Positions 46,633 to 55,135 of a DNA stretch of 64,000 nucleotides are shown piece by piece. The translations under genes were made by a program, and so were the position numbers. Origin of the DNA: Vibrio tubiashii (GTDB lineage Bacteria; Pseudomonadota; Gammaproteobacteria; Enterobacterales; Vibrionaceae); assembly GCF_028551255.1 (NCBI RefSeq), contig NZ_CP117029.1, forward strand, positions 1,736,001-1,800,000, read 5' to 3'. The notes under the pieces are model-generated. The model saw only the letters and a program-made list of their open reading frames with translations. It searched no databases and was not told where the DNA came from. How positions within the stretch are numbered: the first letter of the stretch is position 1; the number at the start of each line of letters is the position of its first letter.

Positions 46633-47837
46633 TACGCCTTTCTTCCAAATATCCAATAACAAGCCGCAGAGATGACTGAACATGCACTCATCACTGTAAT
46701 CATCGGCCATGTTACACCGCCTGGCATCATTGCCACGACAGCACCAATAACTGAACCTGTACCAAAGCGCAGAGTTCCTGCCAACGAAGACGCCGTTCCC
46801 GCCATCGTTGGGTAGCCACTTAACAGCAGTCCCATTGAGTTACTACCAATTGTCGATAATGTACCAATAAACATCACAACAAAAATGACCGTTCCCCATA
46901 AGCCTGCACCTAACAGCCAAGTAACAAACAAACCAATACCCGCGATGAGTTGAACAATCAGTCCAAAACGTAACATGGTATGTGAGCCGACCTTTTTAAC
47001 CAGTCGCCCGTTGATGCTCGTCATTATGATCATCGCGACAATGTTCAAACCAAACAGATAACCGAACTGCTCAGGCCGCACACCATAAATATCAATGTAG
47101 ACGAAGGAACCCGCCGTTAAAAAGGCAAACATCCCGGCAAACGAAAATGCTCCAGAAAAAATCAGCCCCATCGCCACGGGGTTTTTCGCCAGTTTGATAT
47201 AGTTGCGTAACGTATTGCGAATTCGAAATGGCTGCTTGTTCTCAGCGCTTAACGTTTCTGGAATCTTCCAGAGCACTAAGCAAATAACGACGACAGAGAA
47301 TGCTGCCAGAATCCAGAAAATCGCACGCCAGCCAAACCACACCGCAACGTATCCACCAATCATTGGTGCGATAAGTGGTGCGATGGTAATGACTAATGTG
47401 ACGAACGACATCGCACGGGCAAAGTCTTCACGGTCAAACATGTCTCGAACAACGGCTTGAATAATCACCGCAGCAGCAGCGCCTGCAAAGCCTTGCGCCG
47501 TTCGGACCCAAGTTAACGCTTCAATACCGGTTGTTGTGGCACTCACTACAGCTGCCAGCCCAAAGAAGAGCACGCCCAGAATTAAAACCGGACGACGACC
47601 ATAACTATCGGCTAATGGTCCATGAATCAACTGACCTAATGCAAATCCAGCGGTATAAGCAGTTAACGTAATTTGCACCGCCCCTTCAGCAACACCAAGA
47701 TCTCTGGCGATCGTTGGCATCGCAGGCAGGTACATATCAATCGCTAATGGGGTTAATGCACCAATGGCGCCCAAAACAAGGAATAACAGAAAACTGATTT
47801 GCGGGGCCTTGGTTTGATCTAAGGTTCTCTCAGACAT
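46632..47837 (-). CDS. bcr: Bcr/CflA-family drug efflux MFS transporter
   Basis: A 401-residue twelve-helix MFS protein. The start ATG 47837 has TAGGAGA upstream; the longer frame adds an unlikely 45-residue leader. Motif A is GPLADSYGRRPVLILG between helices 2 and 3, and the opening LGAIGALTPLAIDMYLPAMPTIA is typical of Bcr/CflA. Members export drugs and dipeptides with proton influx. The order rsuA-bcr next to radD is the same as in E. coli. Confidence 0.9.
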   Translation of the reverse strand: MSERTLDQTKAPQISFLLFLVLGAIGALTPLAIDMYLPAMPTIARDLGVAEGAVQITLTAYTAGFALGQLIHGPLADSYGRRPVLILGVLFFGLAAVVSATTTGIEALTWVRTAQGFAGAAAAVIIQAVVRDMFDREDFARAMSFVTLVITIAPLIAPMIGGYVAVWFGWRAIFWILAAFSVVVICLVLWKIPETLSAENKQPFRIRNTLRNYIKLAKNPVAMGLIFSGAFSFAGMFAFLTAGSFVYIDIYGVRPEQFGYLFGLNIVAMIIMTSINGRLVKKVGSHTMLRFGLIVQLIAGIGLFVTWLLGAGLWGTVIFVVMFIGTLSTIGSNSMGLLLSGYPTMAGTASSLAGTLRFGTGSVIGAVVAMMPGGVTWPMITVMSACSVISAACYWIFGRKA

Positions 47838-48027
47838 AAATCTCCTACTCGGTTGCGAATCAGATGCAGCTTCCGTGCTGCAACCAAACAGAATAAATGA
47901 CACTAAAGTGTTGTGGACTGTTGACCTTATGCGGTTAACAGACCTGAAGTGAATCGATCTATATTCAATCAATTCTGTCTAAAAGACTAGTTCCTAGATG
48001 GAAATAAAGTATTTCCTCAATAAAGAA

Positions 48028-48729
48028 TTAATTCCAAACAGAGTCAATTTCTTCTTGAGTTAAATAGCGGTATTCACCCGGTTCTAAGGTTTCGCATAGC
48101 TCAATCTCACCAATGCGTTCACGGTGAAGATGCTCAACTTTGTTGCCAAGTGCAGCAAACATACGCTTCACTTGGTGGTACTTACCTTCGGTGATGGTCA
48201 GTAACACCTCTTTCTCGTCTTCATCTACCACTTCTAACTTGGCAGGGAGAGTCAAACCTTTTTCATTTCTTAATTGAATACCTTCGGCAAACTTCTCTGC
48301 ATAATCCGCTTGGAGCGGATCAACCAGCCACACTCGGTAAGTTTTCTCACACTTGTGTTTAGGCGAAGTGATTCGGTGCGACCATTGGCCATCATCAGTA
48401 ATCAAGACAAGACCCGTAGTATCAACATCAAGGCGACCAGCAAAGTGCAAGTCTTCCATTTTGACTTCATCTAACAACATAAATGCCGTCTGGTTGAAAC
48501 CATCTTCATGCGAACAAACAAAACCATCTGGCTTAAAAAGCATGATGTAGCGAGGGCCCGGTTTTTGAACCTCTCGGCCTTGCCATTCTACCGTGCACTC
48601 TTCAGTCACTTTAGTCGCGCCACTTTTCTGCACCACGTCATTGACGGTAACATCACCACTTTTAATGATTTTTGTTGCTTCTTTACGTGTTGCCCCAAGT
48701 GCATCACATAGATATTTATCTAAACGCAT
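48028..48729 (-). CDS. rsuA: 16S rRNA pseudouridine-516 synthase RsuA
   Basis: A 233-residue enzyme. An N-terminal S4 RNA-binding domain (about 1-60, RLDKYLCDALGATRKEATK) precedes the catalytic domain, whose nucleophile is D101 in GRLDVDTTGL. It converts U516 of 16S rRNA to pseudouridine. It is divergent from radD and upstream of bcr, a neighbourhood conserved in E. coli. Confidence 0.94.
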   Translation of the reverse strand: MRLDKYLCDALGATRKEATKIIKSGDVTVNDVVQKSGATKVTEECTVEWQGREVQKPGPRYIMLFKPDGFVCSHEDGFNQTAFMLLDEVKMEDLHFAGRLDVDTTGLVLITDDGQWSHRITSPKHKCEKTYRVWLVDPLQADYAEKFAEGIQLRNEKGLTLPAKLEVVDEDEKEVLLTITEGKYHQVKRMFAALGNKVEHLHRERIGEIELCETLEPGEYRYLTQEEIDSVWN

Positions 48730-48802
48730 GAATACCTCATCTTTGCTAGGTGGGGTATTATAGTGCGACTAGACTAAATAGTTGAGCTATTTCACACATT
48801 TT

Positions 48803-50542
48803 ATGTATACACTCCGTCCCTATCAGGCTGACTCCGTCAAAGCGGTCATTCATTATTTTCGAAAACACTCGTCACACGCTGTGTTGGTACTCCCCACTGG
48901 CGCAGGTAAAAGCTTAGTTATCGCTGAGCTGGCTCGCTTGGCTAAAGGGCGTGTATTGGTGCTTGCTCATGTAAAAGAACTCGTCGAGCAAAACCATCAA
49001 AAATACGAAGGATACGGACTGAAAGGCTCAATTTTTTCTGCGGGTTTGGGTCGCAAAGAAACCGACCAGCAAGTCGTTTTTGCTTCAGTGCAATCTGTCG
49101 TGCGCAACCTCGATCAGTTTAAAAACCAATTTTCACTTTTGGTCATCGATGAATGTCACCGAGTGCCCGACGACAAGAACACCAGCTATCAAAAAGTCAT
49201 CAACCATTTGCGCGAGCAAAATGCGGGCATAAAGGTGCTTGGGCTCACCGCCACCCCTTACCGTTTAGGCATGGGTTGGATTTACCAATACCACACACGG
49301 GGATTAGTTCGTAGTGAGGAACCGCGCTTCTTCCGCGACTGCATATTTGAGCTACCCATTCGCTACTTACTGGATGAAAAGTTTCTCACTCCAGCACGCA
49401 TGATGGATGCGCCCGTACTGAGCTATGACTTTTCTCAGCTCAAGCCCGCGAATACTGGCCGCTATAAAGAGTCAGAAATGGATATGGTGATTGATAAGGC
49501 GAAACGTGCAACACCGCAGATCGTCGAGCAAATCATTCATATGTCTACCGGTAAGCAAGGTATTATGATTTTTGCTGCGACAGTCCGCCATGCTCAAGAA
49601 ATTTTTGGCCTACTACCGGAAGGACAAACAGCCATCGTGATCGGCGATACGCCAACACCTGAACGTGATGCCATCATTCAAGACTTTAAAGAGCGCAAAA
49701 TTAAATACTTGGTCAACGTGTCAGTACTGACAACGGGCTTTGACGCACCGCACGTTGATTTAATTGCTATTTTACGACCAACCGAGTCGATTAGCCTTTA
49801 TCAGCAAATTGTTGGGCGCGGATTGCGTCTCTCTCCTGGTAAAGAGGAATGTTTGGTTCTGGATTACGCGGGCAATAGCTACGATCTCTATCAACCTGAA
49901 GTGGGTGATGCTAAACCCGATTCAGACAGCGAAATCATTACCATTCCCTGCCCTGCGTGCGGCTTCAATAACAACTTCTGGGGAAAGCTAGACAGTAACG
50001 GCTTTCTAATTGAACATTTTGGCCGCAAATGCCAAGGGTTCTTTGAAGATGAAGAAACTGGCGAACGTGAACACTGCGACTACCGTTTCAGAGCTAAGTA
50101 TTGCGGAGAGTGCGGAGCCGACAACGATATCGCCGCTAGAATCTGCCATGAATGCGATGCCACTTTAGTCGACCCAGACAAGAAGCTTAAGGAGGCGTTA
50201 AACCTTAAAGACGCTCTCGTCTTTGAGTGCTTAGAAATGGCTTTAAGCGTTCACAAAGATGACAAAGGGAAAAGCAGCTTAAAAGTCTCTTACATTGGAG
50301 ATAATCAGGCTCAAGTGAGTGAATTCTGGTCATTGACGACGAAGAATCAGAAACAACGCTTCAAGGATCAGTTTGTTCGCCCTCACCTAGCAGACAAACA
50401 TAGGCCTTTTGAAGACGCTTCACCGACTAAAGTGGTGAATAATCAACACCGATTCCGTCCACCTCAATTTGTTATTGCAAGGAAGTCAGGACGATTCTGG
50501 AAAATGCGAGATAAGATTTTTGCTGACGAGTTAACCAACTAA
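48803..50542 (+). CDS. radD: DNA repair helicase-like protein RadD (YejH)
   Basis: A 579-residue superfamily 2 ATPase. The Q-motif and Walker A are TLRPYQADSVKAV and PTGAGKS (near 34-40); the Walker B is a DECH box (LLVIDECHRVP), with motif III LGLTATPYRLG and motif VI QQIVGRGLR. Cysteine clusters CPACGFNN and CGECGADNDIAARICHEC suggest zinc binding. It closely matches E. coli RadD, which acts in recombination-related repair. The ATG at 48803 is chosen over an upstream TTG because it begins at the family start (MYTLRPYQ). Confidence 0.94.
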   Translation: MYTLRPYQADSVKAVIHYFRKHSSHAVLVLPTGAGKSLVIAELARLAKGRVLVLAHVKELVEQNHQKYEGYGLKGSIFSAGLGRKETDQQVVFASVQSVVRNLDQFKNQFSLLVIDECHRVPDDKNTSYQKVINHLREQNAGIKVLGLTATPYRLGMGWIYQYHTRGLVRSEEPRFFRDCIFELPIRYLLDEKFLTPARMMDAPVLSYDFSQLKPANTGRYKESEMDMVIDKAKRATPQIVEQIIHMSTGKQGIMIFAATVRHAQEIFGLLPEGQTAIVIGDTPTPERDAIIQDFKERKIKYLVNVSVLTTGFDAPHVDLIAILRPTESISLYQQIVGRGLRLSPGKEECLVLDYAGNSYDLYQPEVGDAKPDSDSEIITIPCPACGFNNNFWGKLDSNGFLIEHFGRKCQGFFEDEETGEREHCDYRFRAKYCGECGADNDIAARICHECDATLVDPDKKLKEALNLKDALVFECLEMALSVHKDDKGKSSLKVSYIGDNQAQVSEFWSLTTKNQKQRFKDQFVRPHLADKHRPFEDASPTKVVNNQHRFRPPQFVIARKSGRFWKMRDKIFADELTN

Positions 50543-50612
50543 GAGCTAATTCATTTGGTGTTCATCTATCAACACGTATACTGACTCACAGTAATTTCAA
50601 GAAGGTAAGATT

Positions 50613-51011
50613 ATGTTGAAGCGTCCGTTAGTAAGTCTGACAGCCATATTGGCGTGCGTCTTTGTTTCATTTCCAATATTGGCTAAGAAGCATCACGATG
50701 AAGATGGGCATGCGCTAGTTCAAGACGTGCATAAACCTGGTACGCGAATCGAGTTCGAAGAAGACCAAGATGAGGTCTACGACGCTGTACAAAAAGGCTA
50801 TGTTCGCCCATTTTCTGAAATGTTTGCGGCGGTAGAGCGTGACTTAAACGGTCGGATCATTCATGTCGAACTCGAAGAAGACGATGATATTTGGGTCTAT
50901 GAGCTTAAATTGAACCACAATAACAATATCATCAAAGTTGAATACAACGCCGAAACCCTTGAAATGCTGCAAATTAAAGGCAGAAACATTAAAGAAGCAC
51001 TAAAAAAATAG
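50613..51011 (+). CDS. Periplasmic PepSY-domain protein
   Basis: A 132-residue protein with a signal peptide (LVSLTAILACVFVSFPILA). The PepSY-like core is about 55-130 (MFAAVERDLNGRIIHVELEEDDDIWVYELKL). It is 13 bases upstream of a response regulator and so belongs to the same operon. Such proteins often feed signals to, or are outputs of, the adjacent two-component system. Confidence 0.85.
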   Translation: MLKRPLVSLTAILACVFVSFPILAKKHHDEDGHALVQDVHKPGTRIEFEEDQDEVYDAVQKGYVRPFSEMFAAVERDLNGRIIHVELEEDDDIWVYELKLNHNNNIIKVEYNAETLEMLQIKGRNIKEALKK

Positions 51012-51024
51012 AAGATTAAAGCTT

Positions 51025-51684
51025 ATGAAAATTCTTGTAGTGGAAGATGAACCGCGTCTTGGTGAACAAATTGTCGAAATTCTGGAACAAACCGGTTGGG
51101 TTCCTGAACTGTCTCAAGACGGTATCGATGCTCTGTACCGAGCGACTTCAGAAGAGTGGGATGCGATCGTGCTCGATCTAGGTCTCCCAAAACTAGACGG
51201 TCTGACGGTACTCAAAGGCATTCGAGACGAGAATATTAACACACCAGTCGTGATCCTTAGCGCTCGTGACACGTTAACTCAACGTGTAGAAGGCTTAAAC
51301 GCAGGCGCAGACGACTACCTAACCAAGCCATTTGAAATGGTTGAGTTAATTGCCCGTATCCGAGCTCAACTTCGACGCGCTTCTGGTAATGCCTCTCCTG
51401 TTATGCAAGTCGGTAATTTAAGTCTTGATACCCGCACTTCAAAAGTGATGTGGCAAGGCCAAGCGATTAGTTTGACAGCCTTAGAATACAAGGTTGTCGC
51501 TTACTTTATGCATAACCCTGAGAAGGTCATTTCGCGCACAGAATTGGTCGAGCATATTTACAAACAGGATTTTGACCGTGATTCAAACACCATTGAAGTG
51601 TTTATTGGTCGAATTCGCAAAAAGATTGCACCAAAAGTAATCAAAACAGTGAGAGGCTTGGGGTACCAGCTTAATGCCGAATAA
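51025..51684 (+). CDS. OmpR/PhoP-family response regulator
   Basis: A 219-residue protein. The receiver domain (1-115) has acidic E7/D8, phosphorylation site D51 (IVLDLGLPKLDG) and the lysine of YLTKPFE. The C-terminal winged helix (about 130-215) contains LEYKVVAYFMHNPEKVISRTEL and ends TVRGLGYQLNAE. The kinase gene overlaps its end by 11 bases. Targets cannot be read from sequence. Confidence 0.93.
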   Translation: MKILVVEDEPRLGEQIVEILEQTGWVPELSQDGIDALYRATSEEWDAIVLDLGLPKLDGLTVLKGIRDENINTPVVILSARDTLTQRVEGLNAGADDYLTKPFEMVELIARIRAQLRRASGNASPVMQVGNLSLDTRTSKVMWQGQAISLTALEYKVVAYFMHNPEKVISRTELVEHIYKQDFDRDSNTIEVFIGRIRKKIAPKVIKTVRGLGYQLNAE

Positions 51685-53014
51685 CAAACGCTCACTACTT
51701 AAAAGACTGAGTTTAAAAAGCCGATTAGTTCTAGCGGCTGTGGTTTGGCTAACAGCTATGGTAATAGCGGTTGGCGTGAGTGTGCCTAACCAAGTCTTCA
51801 ACTATATGGCTGGCGACGCAAAGTCTCAGTTATCCATTTATATGGACGAGATTTCCGCATCGATAGAAGCCGATGAATCAGGCAACATCACTCTCGCCTC
51901 CAACCTTTCCGACCCACGCTTTAATCGTCCTTATAGCGGGTTATATTGGTCAGCGAAAACCGAGACAGACTTGCTTCGCTCACGCTCTTTGTGGGATCAA
52001 CGAATTGAAAGCAAAAAGAACGGTAAAGAATATGTTGGCGCTCGCGACGAAAAACTCATCTATATAAAAACCAAACTCTATTACCCAGATTATGATGGGC
52101 CCATTGAAGTTCTGATTGGTATTGATGAACAACCCATTGAAGATACTGTACGCGATTTAATGAGTCAGCTGTGGATTATTCTCGCTCTACTCTACTTCGG
52201 TGTTTTGGCAGTAATCATGTTGCAAGTTCAGTGGTCGCTTAGTCCACTCAACAAGATGCAAAAAGAGTTGAACCAGCTTCGCTCCGGAGATAAAACAAGC
52301 CTAGATGAAGAGTATCCAAAAGAGGTGGCTCCGGTCGTTTCCGATCTCAATGCACTGGTTTTCCATTACCAAGAATTGCTTGAACGCGCTCGCCATCATG
52401 CAGGCAACCTTTCTCACGCGCTAAAAACCCCCTTGTCAGTACTAAGAAATGAAATTGGTTCGCTCGACAAAGAGACACGAGATTATCTCTTGCCTCCGGT
52501 TCATCAAATCCAAAGCCAAATTGATTACCACTTAGGTCGCGCGCGAATGGCAGGCTCTAAGAATATTCTCTCTGTTCGTGCTAATCCCGCAGAGCGCGTT
52601 GATGCAATTTCGATGGCGTTTGACAAAGTATACGCCGAGCGAGGCGTCGCTTTGATTAATGAGCTTGACTCAGACATCGAAGTTGCCGTCGACCCAACCG
52701 ATCTAGACGAAATGGTAGGTAACTTGCTAGAGAATGCCTACAAGTGGTCTTGCAATATTATTCGTGTCCACTCTGAAGAAAATGAGCCGGGTACCATTGA
52801 GATTATTATCGAAGATGACGGCCCTGGCATTGACGATGAAGATATTCAGCAAGCACTTAAACGTGGTGTGAGATTAGACGAAACTAAGCCGGGAACAGGT
52901 CTTGGACTGAATATCGTTAACGAAATGGCACACAGTTATCGCGGTAAGCTTGCGCTATCAAGAAGCTCTATGGGTGGATTAAAAGCTGTCCTTGCGTTTA
53001 ATACATCCAACTAA
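51674..53014 (+). CDS. PhoQ-like sensor histidine kinase
   Basis: A 446-residue inner-membrane kinase. TM1 is about 18-38, the periplasmic sensor about 40-165, TM2 about 166-187, then a HAMP-like linker. The phosphorylated histidine is H248 in NLSHALKTPL, the PhoQ-type variant. ATP-binding boxes are NLLENAYKWS (N), DDGPGI (G1) and GTGLGLNIV (G2). The acidic periplasmic patches would fit cation or peptide sensing as in PhoQ, by analogy only. It is coupled to the regulator gene by overlap. Confidence 0.92.
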   Translation: MPNNKRSLLKRLSLKSRLVLAAVVWLTAMVIAVGVSVPNQVFNYMAGDAKSQLSIYMDEISASIEADESGNITLASNLSDPRFNRPYSGLYWSAKTETDLLRSRSLWDQRIESKKNGKEYVGARDEKLIYIKTKLYYPDYDGPIEVLIGIDEQPIEDTVRDLMSQLWIILALLYFGVLAVIMLQVQWSLSPLNKMQKELNQLRSGDKTSLDEEYPKEVAPVVSDLNALVFHYQELLERARHHAGNLSHALKTPLSVLRNEIGSLDKETRDYLLPPVHQIQSQIDYHLGRARMAGSKNILSVRANPAERVDAISMAFDKVYAERGVALINELDSDIEVAVDPTDLDEMVGNLLENAYKWSCNIIRVHSEENEPGTIEIIIEDDGPGIDDEDIQQALKRGVRLDETKPGTGLGLNIVNEMAHSYRGKLALSRSSMGGLKAVLAFNTSN

Positions 53015-53040
53015 GTCAATCTTGAGTCAAATAACAATGA

Positions 53041-53068
53041 AAGCGACGTAATCTGCGTCGCTTTTTAG
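53041..53068 (+). terminator. Terminator of the two-component operon
   Basis: AAAGCGACG (53041-53049) pairs with CGTCGCTTT (53057-53065), followed by TT and A/T. Confidence 0.9.
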
Positions 53069-53163
53069 TTGTTGAGAATGATTTAGAGTGATTCAGTACT
53101 GACTAAGGTTATCGAATTCGATAATAGACTGACGAATAAAAACCATGTCAGCTCTGTTAGCAA

Positions 53164-53931
53164 ATGAAAAATGCCCCTTTTACCTTATCGGCCTTATCAT
53201 CGATTTTAAGCCTGCTGCTGTTACCCTCTCTTTCTTTTGCACAAGACGAGGAGAGCTCCAACGTTGAAGAGTCGCCTTTCACCGCGCAAACCAAACTTGG
53301 CTTTATCTATACAGAAAACACCAGTTCTTCTCTTTCTGTAAATTCAGCTTTGTACCTCAATTATCAGCAAGAGTCTTGGCTACATAAGGCGTCATTTGAA
53401 AGCTACTATACTGACGCCGACAATGCTGATGATGGAGCAAATCGCTATACGGTCAATGCGGGATCAACCTATGACTTTGCAGAGAAAACCTTCGTACGTG
53501 GTGCTGGCCGATTTGAAAATGACTTGTATGGTACTTACCGTAAGCAGTGGATATTAATGAGCGGTATTGGTGTCTATTTGGTTAACAATGACATCGTAAA
53601 AACCTCTATCTCTCTTGGTCCTGGTTATCGTATCACGCAAAGACAGCCGTTCGATTCTGAATGCCCAGACCAAATGAATTATGAAGTGATTGCTTCTTCT
53701 ACCCTCGATAGCTCTATTGTTTTCTCGGAGAGGCTTTCAATGGGCGCAACCTTTGACGTGGCACACGGTGAAGAGAACACCCATTACAACACTAAGGCAT
53801 ACATCAAGAATACCTTAATGGCGAACCTGTCTTTAGTTTTCGACGTTGAGTACATCTACAACACAACCGTTGCTGAAGACCAATCACCGGATGAAATCTA
53901 CAGTACGATGAGCTTAAGCTATGATTTTTAA
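53164..53931 (+). CDS. DUF481 outer-membrane protein (YdiY-like)
   Basis: A 255-residue protein with signal peptide (SALSSILSLLLLPSLSFAQ). Alternating beta-strands with aromatic ends and a C-terminal SYDF indicate an outer-membrane barrel of the DUF481 family (TAQTKLGFIYTENTSSSLSVNS; GSTYDFAEKTFVRGAGRFENDLYG, split by turns). Function unknown. It is monocistronic. Confidence 0.82.
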   Translation: MKNAPFTLSALSSILSLLLLPSLSFAQDEESSNVEESPFTAQTKLGFIYTENTSSSLSVNSALYLNYQQESWLHKASFESYYTDADNADDGANRYTVNAGSTYDFAEKTFVRGAGRFENDLYGTYRKQWILMSGIGVYLVNNDIVKTSISLGPGYRITQRQPFDSECPDQMNYEVIASSTLDSSIVFSERLSMGATFDVAHGEENTHYNTKAYIKNTLMANLSLVFDVEYIYNTTVAEDQSPDEIYSTMSLSYDF

Positions 53932-53951
53932 CGCCAACTTAAGCCCTATTC

Positions 53952-53975
53952 AAAAACAGCGCCACTAGGGCGCTG
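53952..53975 (-). terminator. Terminator of the RND/ToxR-like operon
   Basis: On the minus strand CAGCGCC pairs with GGCGCTG around 5 bases and TTTTT follows, 18 bases past the stop at 53993. Confidence 0.85.
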
Positions 53976-53992
53976 CTCTCTCTTAACTATGT

Positions 53993-54445
53993 TTATGACT
54001 CCAAATGTAAAGCCACTTTCTTGCCGACTAATATTGAGCCTTTATCACCAATATCGATAAGGTTCATTAGGCCATCAAACGAACCCGGTCTAACAAACAG
54101 TTGCTCAATCACCCCTCCTTTCGCCCCCTCTAGGTCAAGTGGGGTGTGCGTATCATGCATGAACAATATTCCGTCTGAGTCCATGCTGTACTGCCCTTTG
54201 CCTGAAAAACCAACTTGGCTTTGCGGTAACATTGCAAACACGCCATAAGTGTTGTTTTCATTTAATGTCAGTTCAAGTCTCATTGGCAAAGACGTAGAGA
54301 AGACAGTTGATGGCTCTTCAATATGAATGTGTGCCACCGTGCTACTCGTAAAATGCCTGTTTGGCTGATCACCAGTATTAAAGGCAATACCGACTCCAAC
54401 GCCTAACCCCAATATCGCTGCGCCAAGGATAATTTCTTTATTCAC
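53993..54445 (-). CDS. ToxS/VtrC-like small membrane partner, copy A
   Basis: A 150-residue protein starting at GTG 54445, which lies inside the end of the ToxR-like gene (shared GTGAATAA, 8 bases). One N-terminal membrane segment (about 4-23) is followed by a periplasmic domain of about 125 residues with no cysteine. It is homologous to copy B at 59581 (GFSGKGQYSMDSDGILFM versus GFNSAGEYHFTRYGLSLM; both end with an ILV hydrophobic strand). In VtrA/VtrC and ToxR/ToxS such proteins bind and stabilise the periplasmic part of the regulator; a lipid or bile ligand is possible but inferred. Confidence 0.7.
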   Translation of the reverse strand: MNKEIILGAAILGLGVGVGIAFNTGDQPNRHFTSSTVAHIHIEEPSTVFSTSLPMRLELTLNENNTYGVFAMLPQSQVGFSGKGQYSMDSDGILFMHDTHTPLDLEGAKGGVIEQLFVRPGSFDGLMNLIDIGDKGSILVGKKVALHLES

Positions 54446-55130
54446 AATTCACTACCCCACTTTGATTGCTGAAACTGACAGAACGACCTTGCTCATCAAG
54501 CATTAAGCTAAGCTCATCAAACTGATACACCGTTGGATTCTGGTAATAGATTCTTTCGCCATTGTTTGTTGGCTCATACCAGCACTGGTTATAAGTTTTA
54601 GCAACATACTGGCTAGAGATCAGTAGCTCTTTAGCTAGCATCGTCCCAAAGAAGCCAATCACAATCGCAGCAGCAAACACCGAGGCGGCTTTATAGCTGA
54701 TTGACGAACCCACTTTTGGTGGGGAAAGCTTGCGCTGCTTATCAGTCTGCGGTGTTTTCTTCTGTTCGGTTGCCAATGGTTCATTCTGAGAAACTTTAAC
54801 TTCAGAGAGGCATGTTATCTTTTTAACCGTACCGATAAATTCATAGCCCACGCCACGCTCTGTGCGGATGATTTCACCAGAGCGATCTTCTAAGCCGCGA
54901 CGACAACTGGATATGGAGTGCAGCAAACTGCTGCTCTCCACGACAATGCCACGTTTATGCCATACTTCTTCCATAAGCTCATGTTTACTCAATACTTTTC
55001 CTTTATGAGAGAACATGTAGGTCAACAATGAAATCTCATTGATACCAATTGGGTGACGGATCTGGCTCTTAAGGCTTTGAATATAGCCGCCAGTGTCGTC
55101 AAGTATGTGAGTTCCGTTGATTAGCAGCAT
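54438..55130 (-). CDS. ToxR-like membrane-bound transcriptional regulator, copy A
   Basis: A 230-residue protein. A cytoplasmic OmpR/ToxR-type winged helix (about 5-100, ending ERGVGYEFIG) is followed by a polar linker, one membrane helix (about 147-165) and a short periplasmic domain with C183 and C229. It is transcribed 5 bases after the RND gene and overlaps its ToxS-like partner. Such one-component regulators bind DNA while embedded in the membrane. The two periplasmic cysteines are 46 residues apart, as in copy B, and could form a disulphide like that of ToxR. The efflux operon is its likely target. Confidence 0.82.
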   Translation of the reverse strand: MLLINGTHILDDTGGYIQSLKSQIRHPIGINEISLLTYMFSHKGKVLSKHELMEEVWHKRGIVVESSSLLHSISSCRRGLEDRSGEIIRTERGVGYEFIGTVKKITCLSEVKVSQNEPLATEQKKTPQTDKQRKLSPPKVGSSISYKAASVFAAAIVIGFFGTMLAKELLISSQYVAKTYNQCWYEPTNNGERIYYQNPTVYQFDELSLMLDEQGRSVSFSNQSGVVNCE

Positions 55131-55135
55131 CGTCT

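Noticed and set aside
47838..47972. 45-residue extension of Bcr
   Set aside because: No homology to the family and no ribosome site; the ATG at 47837 has TAGGAGA.
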